Source of the DNA: Solibacillus sp045640265
GTDB lineage: Bacteria; Bacillota; Bacilli; Bacillales_A; Planococcaceae
Direction of reading: 5' to 3'
Assembly: GCA_045640265.1 (NCBI GenBank)
Contig: JAZUES010000291.1
Location: forward strand, 1-9,559
DNA length: 9,559 nt
Of this stretch, positions 6,040 through 9,559 are shown in pieces; the stretch's first letter is position 1; every line of letters starts with the position of its first letter. Below the pieces are notes generated by a model that searched no databases, was not told where the DNA came from, and worked only from the letters and a program-made list of their open reading frames with translations. The translations under genes and the position numbers were made by a program.

Positions 6040-8142
6040 TTATTTTTTATCCTTTTCAAAGAATAAGATTAAAGCTGGTAATAGCATACCACGAACTAAG
6101 AACGTATCAATTAAAATACCTATAGCAACCATAAATCCGAATACGAATAAATCAGAAATTGGCATTGTTGTTAGGGCTGCAAATGTTGCAGCTAAAATAA
6201 CACCTGCTGAAGAAATAACTCCGCCTGTATTGCGAATCGCAATTTCAAGCGCTTCTTTTACTGTCGTACGTTTACGCTCTTCAAGGAAGCGTGACACTAA
6301 TATGATGTTGTAATCGATACCAAGAGCCACTAAGAAGATAAACGCATAAACTGGGACACGTGTACTAATGGCATCATAGCCGAATAATACATCCACTAAG
6401 AAAATACCTAAGCCAAGTGCTGATAGATAGGATACTAATATCGTAGCCATCATGTAAATTGGCATTTTCCAAGAGCGTGTTAGTAATAGTAGTAATAATA
6501 AAATTAAAATTGTTTCTAGAATTACAATTTTCACGATGTCGCTGTTGTTCACATCTCGCTCGTCTACTAATTTTGCTGTTATACCTGCTACATGTGCTTC
6601 ACCAGAAACATCAGCATCCGCTAAAATATTTTCTAAATCACCGCGTAATGAAGCCATTAGGTCAAGTGCTTCTACCGAATATGGATTCAAGTTTAGTGCA
6701 ACGCTATATTTTACCGCTAAAGAATTATCTGTTACACCTTGCATTCGCGCATTTGCTACACCGTTTTGTGCTTCAATTGCTGCTTTAATGTCTGCAATGT
6801 TTTGCTCTGTTAACGCTTCATCTGCTTCAACTAAAACAGTAGATGGCGCTAATTCACCTTTGTCGAAGTTGCTTTCTACGATTTCATAGCCGACACGTGA
6901 TGGTAAATCTTCTGGGAACGATTTTACCGTATCGAACTCATAATTTAAGTTAAAAACATTTAAAGATGTAATGACCATTAGTAGTGCAACGATACCGCCA
7001 GAGACACCTGGACGATTCACAACGAATTTCGCAATTGGCCCCCAAATGCCATGTTTCACTTCTTTTGCTTCACCATATTTCGGTACTTTCGGCCAGAATG
7101 CCTTCCGCCCAAATAATGTGAATAATGCTGGCACTAATGTAATCGACGCTAACATGATAATGAATACAGCTAAACCGAATATTGGTGCAAAGTTTTGATA
7201 GTCACGGAAATCCGCGAAGAATAATACTAACATCGCTGCTAATACTGTACCAGCCGCGAAGAATACTGGTTCACCCGTTGCACGCATTGCATGTTTCATC
7301 GCCATGTACTTGTCTTCGTAATGGTTTAATTCTTCACGGTAGCGTGAGAATACGAATAATGAATAGTCAATAACTGCTGCAAATAGAAGGATACTCATAA
7401 TTGATGTTGTAGAGTTATTAATTTCTAAGCCTGCTGCACCTAGTAAAGCAATCGATTGATTTGCTACTTGGTACACGATAATTGTCGCTAGTAGCGGAAT
7501 GAATGCTAATAATGGCGAACGATATATTGCGATTAATAATACTAAAATAATTACGATTGTTACTAATAACAATTTGACGTCAGCTGATTCGAATAACTTC
7601 GTTGTATCACCCGCGATACCAGCTGGACCTGTTATATAAAACGCCATGTTCTCTTGCGTTTTAGCTACTTCTGTTCCAATTTTAGTCGCTTTGTCGTTAA
7701 TGTGGGCGTAATCTTTACTACCAAGACCTGCTTCAAGATTCATTGGCACAATCATTGTCGAACCATTTTCAGATATAAAGCCTTGTAACGCTTGCGGTGG
7801 TAATTGATTAATGTCAATTAATTGGTCGATGCCATCAATGTTTTCTGAACGGATTGTATCTAAAATTTCTTTGACGCCTTCTACGTCGACGTCCCCGTTT
7901 TCATTATGGAATACAAGTATCCCGGGTGTTCCTTGATCATTCGGGAATAGTTCATCTACTTTTTGTTGGGCGATTATTGACTGTGCATCATCTGGTAGCG
8001 ACTGGAAGTTAGTTACTTTATAGTCGCCAAGATGGGGACCTGCACTTAAGCCGATCATGAGCACTAACCAAATGATGATCGTAATCCACATTCCCCGTTT
8101 AGTTGATACCCAATCGGTTATAGGGTTTAATATTTTGTTCAC
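6040..8142 (-). CDS. MMPL/RND-family proton-driven membrane exporter (YdfJ-like)
   Basis: This 700-residue inner-membrane transporter has two matching halves: TM1 (about 17-35), extracellular domain (36-185), TM2-6 (about 190-345), then TM7 (about 378-395), a second extracellular domain (396-535) and TM8-12 (about 538-695). The proton-relay Asp-Tyr pairs of MmpL proteins are present in both halves: D259-Y260 (AAVIDYSLFVFSRYREE) and D610-Y611 (LGIDYNIILVSRFLEER). Length is typical of Bacillus YdfJ-type proteins. The start is GTG, with a perfect AAGGAGG seven bases upstream. It is first in an operon with the regulator and kinase, so the two-component system probably controls it. The substrate is unknown: MMPL proteins export lipids, fatty acids or hydrophobic toxicants, and mycobacterial MmpL3/MmpL11 have been linked to heme. 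An HssRS-like sensor points to heme or a membrane-active hydrophobic compound, by inference. Confidence 0.93.
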   Translation of the reverse strand: MNKILNPITDWVSTKRGMWITIIIWLVLMIGLSAGPHLGDYKVTNFQSLPDDAQSIIAQQKVDELFPNDQGTPGILVFHNENGDVDVEGVKEILDTIRSENIDGIDQLIDINQLPPQALQGFISENGSTMIVPMNLEAGLGSKDYAHINDKATKIGTEVAKTQENMAFYITGPAGIAGDTTKLFESADVKLLLVTIVIILVLLIAIYRSPLLAFIPLLATIIVYQVANQSIALLGAAGLEINNSTTSIMSILLFAAVIDYSLFVFSRYREELNHYEDKYMAMKHAMRATGEPVFFAAGTVLAAMLVLFFADFRDYQNFAPIFGLAVFIIMLASITLVPALFTLFGRKAFWPKVPKYGEAKEVKHGIWGPIAKFVVNRPGVSGGIVALLMVITSLNVFNLNYEFDTVKSFPEDLPSRVGYEIVESNFDKGELAPSTVLVEADEALTEQNIADIKAAIEAQNGVANARMQGVTDNSLAVKYSVALNLNPYSVEALDLMASLRGDLENILADADVSGEAHVAGITAKLVDERDVNNSDIVKIVILETILILLLLLLLTRSWKMPIYMMATILVSYLSALGLGIFLVDVLFGYDAISTRVPVYAFIFLVALGIDYNIILVSRFLEERKRTTVKEALEIAIRNTGGVISSAGVILAATFAALTTMPISDLFVFGFMVAIGILIDTFLVRGMLLPALILFFEKDKK

Positions 8143-8174
8143 AAGTTTTCCTCCTTATACTTACTAAAAATCCT

Positions 8175-8203
8175 ACTATAACCAATCAATGTAAATTCAA
8201 TAT
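8175..8203 (-). promoter_or_regulatory. Promoter region of the MMPL operon with an 11-bp direct repeat
   Basis: On the minus strand ATATTGAATTT and ACATTGATTGG stand head to tail in 22 bases (8182-8203), matching at 7 of 11 positions and placing two TTGA cores exactly 11 bp apart. That is the usual spacing of OmpR/PhoB-family half-sites. A TATAGT -10-like box follows at 8175-8180, about 33 bases before the GTG start. I see no good -35, as expected of an activator-dependent promoter. The regulator encoded in the operon is the likely binder. Confidence 0.45.
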
Positions 8204-8213
8204 AAACTAACAG

Positions 8214-8266
8214 AAAATAAAGCAGTTCAAATTAAACTTATCGTAAAATTTGAACTGCTTTATTTT
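8214..8266 (-). terminator. Strong terminator downstream of the arsA-hesB unit
   Basis: Two perfect 20-base arms (8214-8233 and 8247-8266) pair around a 13-base loop. The minus-strand tail is TTTATTTTCTGTTAG. It separates the arsA-hesB transcript from the MMPL promoter that starts a few bases further on. The right arm contains the TAA of the short remnant frame at 8260-8262. Confidence 0.85.
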
Positions 8267-8415
8267 GGGAGAGGGAAGGGTTTTGTCCCAACCTCTTTAT
8301 ATAATTTAAAATATTTTTTAAGTGTTCTATTGGCTTGTAAAAACTGCTTTGTTTCCTCAGTAGACATTTGACGACTATTTATGGCAAGTGTGCCTAACTT
8401 AAGAAGTAACAGCAG
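8260..8415 (-). pseudogene. Possible remnant of a small gene downstream of hesB
   Basis: An open frame without a normal start reads KLGTLAINSRQMSTEETKQF and continues LQANRTLKKYFKLYKEVG, then TKPFPLPK and a TAA that falls in the first arm of the terminator. It looks amphipathic-helical and protein-like, and other genes here also place their stop at the terminator. An upstream ATG in another frame (8441-8443) opens MRVHHSSTLTAVTS before a TAA; a one-base shift would join both parts into about 63 residues. There is no convincing ribosome binding site. The GGGACAAAACCC segment near 8275-8292 resembles intergenic dispersed sequence of Gram-positives, so this may be non-coding. I do not recognise a family. 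Confidence 0.3.
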
Positions 8416-8444
8416 TTAATGTACTCGAATGATGCACACGCATA

Positions 8445-8726
8445 TTAGCAGCTTGATTGTTCATAGCCAAGCAGTACTAAGCCTAGCTGACCATTTTCTT
8501 CCTCTGCATGAATCGTTACGTCTGTTAACTGCTCTGCAATTTGTGGGTCTACTGCAATTTCAATACCTTCAATGGTTTGCACCGAATCTTCTTCTTTAGC
8601 TTGAGCGATTTCTGCACCTAAATTCATACCGCAACATCCAGCTACACCATAAAAGCGTAGTGTTGCTCCTTCAACTTGTTCTATTACTTGCTCAATAAAT
8701 TGTTTACCTTCTGGACTCATTTTCAT
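8445..8726 (-). CDS. Small HesB/IscA-related protein with CC motif (HesB-related (seleno)protein type)
   Basis: This 93-residue soluble protein starts at ATG 8726, which overlaps the arsA stop as ATGA and is preceded by GGAGAG. The longer frame starting at 8789 lies inside arsA and is not the likely start. It shows the HesB-like core: an N-terminal helix (SPEGKQFIEQVIEQ), RFYGVAGCCGMNLGAEI at about 24-40, an acidic strand pair, and a C-terminal LGLVLLGYEQSSC. Unlike IscA it lacks the CxC near the C terminus; instead it has an adjacent Cys pair at 31-32 and a terminal C93. This matches my memory of the HesB-related (seleno)protein family (TIGR01911), in which one residue of the pair is selenocysteine in some bacteria; here both are ordinary cysteines. 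Coupling to arsA suggests a metalloid-binding or chaperone role such as ArsD has, which is inference. An Fe-S role is the alternative. Confidence 0.8.
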   Translation of the reverse strand: MKMSPEGKQFIEQVIEQVEGATLRFYGVAGCCGMNLGAEIAQAKEEDSVQTIEGIEIAVDPQIAEQLTDVTIHAEEENGQLGLVLLGYEQSSC

Positions 8727-9559
8727 TTTACAGTCTCTCCTTTTAATCTTTGTAATCCGTCTTTGCCAATAGGTGCTTCCTTTACCCAAGGAATCATGAC
8801 AAAACGCCCCTTACTAATGTGACTTACTTCCTCTAACCATTTTATTTCAGCTTGTTGCTTTTGTAGAAGTAAGGGACTTGTTAGTTGCAGTTTAGCAAAT
8901 GATTGATTGACAATCCACCAATCTACATGTAATCCTGCACGTTCTAAATCCTCTTGCAATCGTGAAGCTTCATATACTGGTGTTGCTTCTGGTAATGTAA
9001 CAATCGCCACACTTGTATAATCTTTATCACGTAAACGTGGTAATAAATTTGCAACAGCTACTGGCACTTCCCCTTCAGAACGGGAAATTTCCTTATGATA
9101 ACTCTGCGTTGCATCAAGTAAAAGTAACGTATGACCGGTTGGTGCTGTATCAATAATAATCACTTCATCTTGATAGGTTTCAACTAAGTTTGCAAATGCT
9201 CGAAAGACCGCGATTTCCTCTGTACAAGGAGAAGCTAAATCTTCTTTTACGAAAGCTAGGCCTTCTTCATTCATTGTCTCACTTGCCTTTGAAAGCACCT
9301 CTGCTTCATAGTTTGCAATTTCGACTTTTGGATCAATACGACTAACCGTTACACCGTCTTGCTTTTCTTGACCAAATGTCCAATTTAAATGAGCAGCGGG
9401 ATCTGTCGTTGTTAAATGGACACGCATTCCCTCTTCTGCTAATCGAAGTGCAATATACGATGCAACTGTTGTCTTCCCTACACCGCCTTTACCCATAGTG
9501 AAAATAATTTTGGGCTTACGCTTCACATAATCTGAAACCATTTCTTCTAGTTCAGGTGT
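8723..9559 (-). CDS. ArsA arsenical pump-driving ATPase, C-terminal (A2) half, 5' partial
   Basis: The frame stays open to the window edge (TPELEE precedes the Met at 9541), so this is the distal part of a longer gene; the Met at 9541 is probably internal, since A2 of two-domain ArsA starts with just such a linker. Of 278 visible residues, the P-loop MGKGGVGKTT is at 22-31, the switch I motif TTDPAAHL at 51-58, SPCTEEIAVF at 110-119, and the signature DTAPTGHTLLLLDAT at 137-151 followed by H155. C112 and H155 align by eye with E. coli ArsA C422 and H453, metalloid-site residues, so this half looks able to bind As(III)/Sb(III). ArsA is a cytosolic ATPase that drives ArsB/Acr3 efflux. The stop TGA overlaps the next gene's ATG. 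A single-domain ArsA/GET3-like protein cannot be excluded without the upstream sequence. Confidence 0.93.
   Translation of the reverse strand, partial: TPELEEMVSDYVKRKPKIIFTMGKGGVGKTTVASYIALRLAEEGMRVHLTTTDPAAHLNWTFGQEKQDGVTVSRIDPKVEIANYEAEVLSKASETMNEEGLAFVKEDLASPCTEEIAVFRAFANLVETYQDEVIIIDTAPTGHTLLLLDATQSYHKEISRSEGEVPVAVANLLPRLRDKDYTSVAIVTLPEATPVYEASRLQEDLERAGLHVDWWIVNQSFAKLQLTSPLLLQKQQAEIKWLEEVSHISKGRFVMIPWVKEAPIGKDGLQRLKGETVK

Noticed and set aside
6459..6889. Plus-strand frames of about 110 codons within the MMPL gene
   Set aside because: Leu- and Ser-rich translations antisense to the membrane and extracellular segments; typical shadows.
8727..8789. Upstream in-frame extension of the HesB-like protein (MGKGSTYWQRR...)
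   Set aside because: It lies wholly inside arsA, while the ATG at 8726 has a GGAGAG site and the ATGA coupling, and the extension adds nothing family-like.

Overview
The window looks like chromosomal or island DNA from a low-GC Gram-positive of the order Bacillales, perhaps a Lysinibacillus/Solibacillus-type organism. The evidence is the AT-rich base composition, strong AAGGAGG/GGAGG ribosome binding sites, TGA and TAA stops, and the protein families present. The genus is an inference.

Layout. Positions 1-760 are AT-rich with no recognisable gene. A minus-strand unit follows: a frameshifted 100-residue gene of unknown function (1360-1661) with its own promoter, then a phosphinothricin/arsinothricin-type GNAT acetyltransferase (810-1298), each followed by a hairpin. 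On the plus strand come a MarR-type regulator (1862-2308) and a FAD/NAD(P) oxidoreductase (2385-3770) of the ArsO/flavin-monooxygenase kind. Clean palindromes lie upstream of both. Two hairpins separate this block from a convergent minus-strand operon of an MMPL/RND exporter (6040-8142), an OmpR-type response regulator (5340-6011) and a sensor kinase (3979-5343). Finally, on the minus strand, the C-terminal half of an ArsA arsenical pump ATPase enters from the right edge (8723-9559+). It is translationally coupled to a small HesB-related protein with a vicinal Cys pair (8445-8726), and a short degraded reading frame lies beyond it.

How the genes fit together. arsA-hesB, the ArsO-like flavoprotein, the Cys-pair-rich MarR regulator and the PAT/ArsN-type acetyltransferase read as parts of an arsenic-handling region. 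Adjacent cysteines recur in three of these proteins (MarR 22-23 and 143-144; oxidoreductase 14-15, 25-26 and 460-461; HesB-like 31-32), which suits trivalent metalloid chemistry. Between the arsenic blocks sits the MMPL-regulator-kinase operon. Its sensor and regulator resemble, from memory, the heme-sensing HssS/HssR pair, but the partner is an MMPL-type proton-driven exporter instead of the usual HrtAB ABC pump. The two best candidates for something new are this HssRS-like/MMPL module and the MarR-flavoprotein pair with terminal Cys pairs. No ArsR, ArsB/Acr3, ArsC or HrtAB is visible; any of them could lie outside the window.
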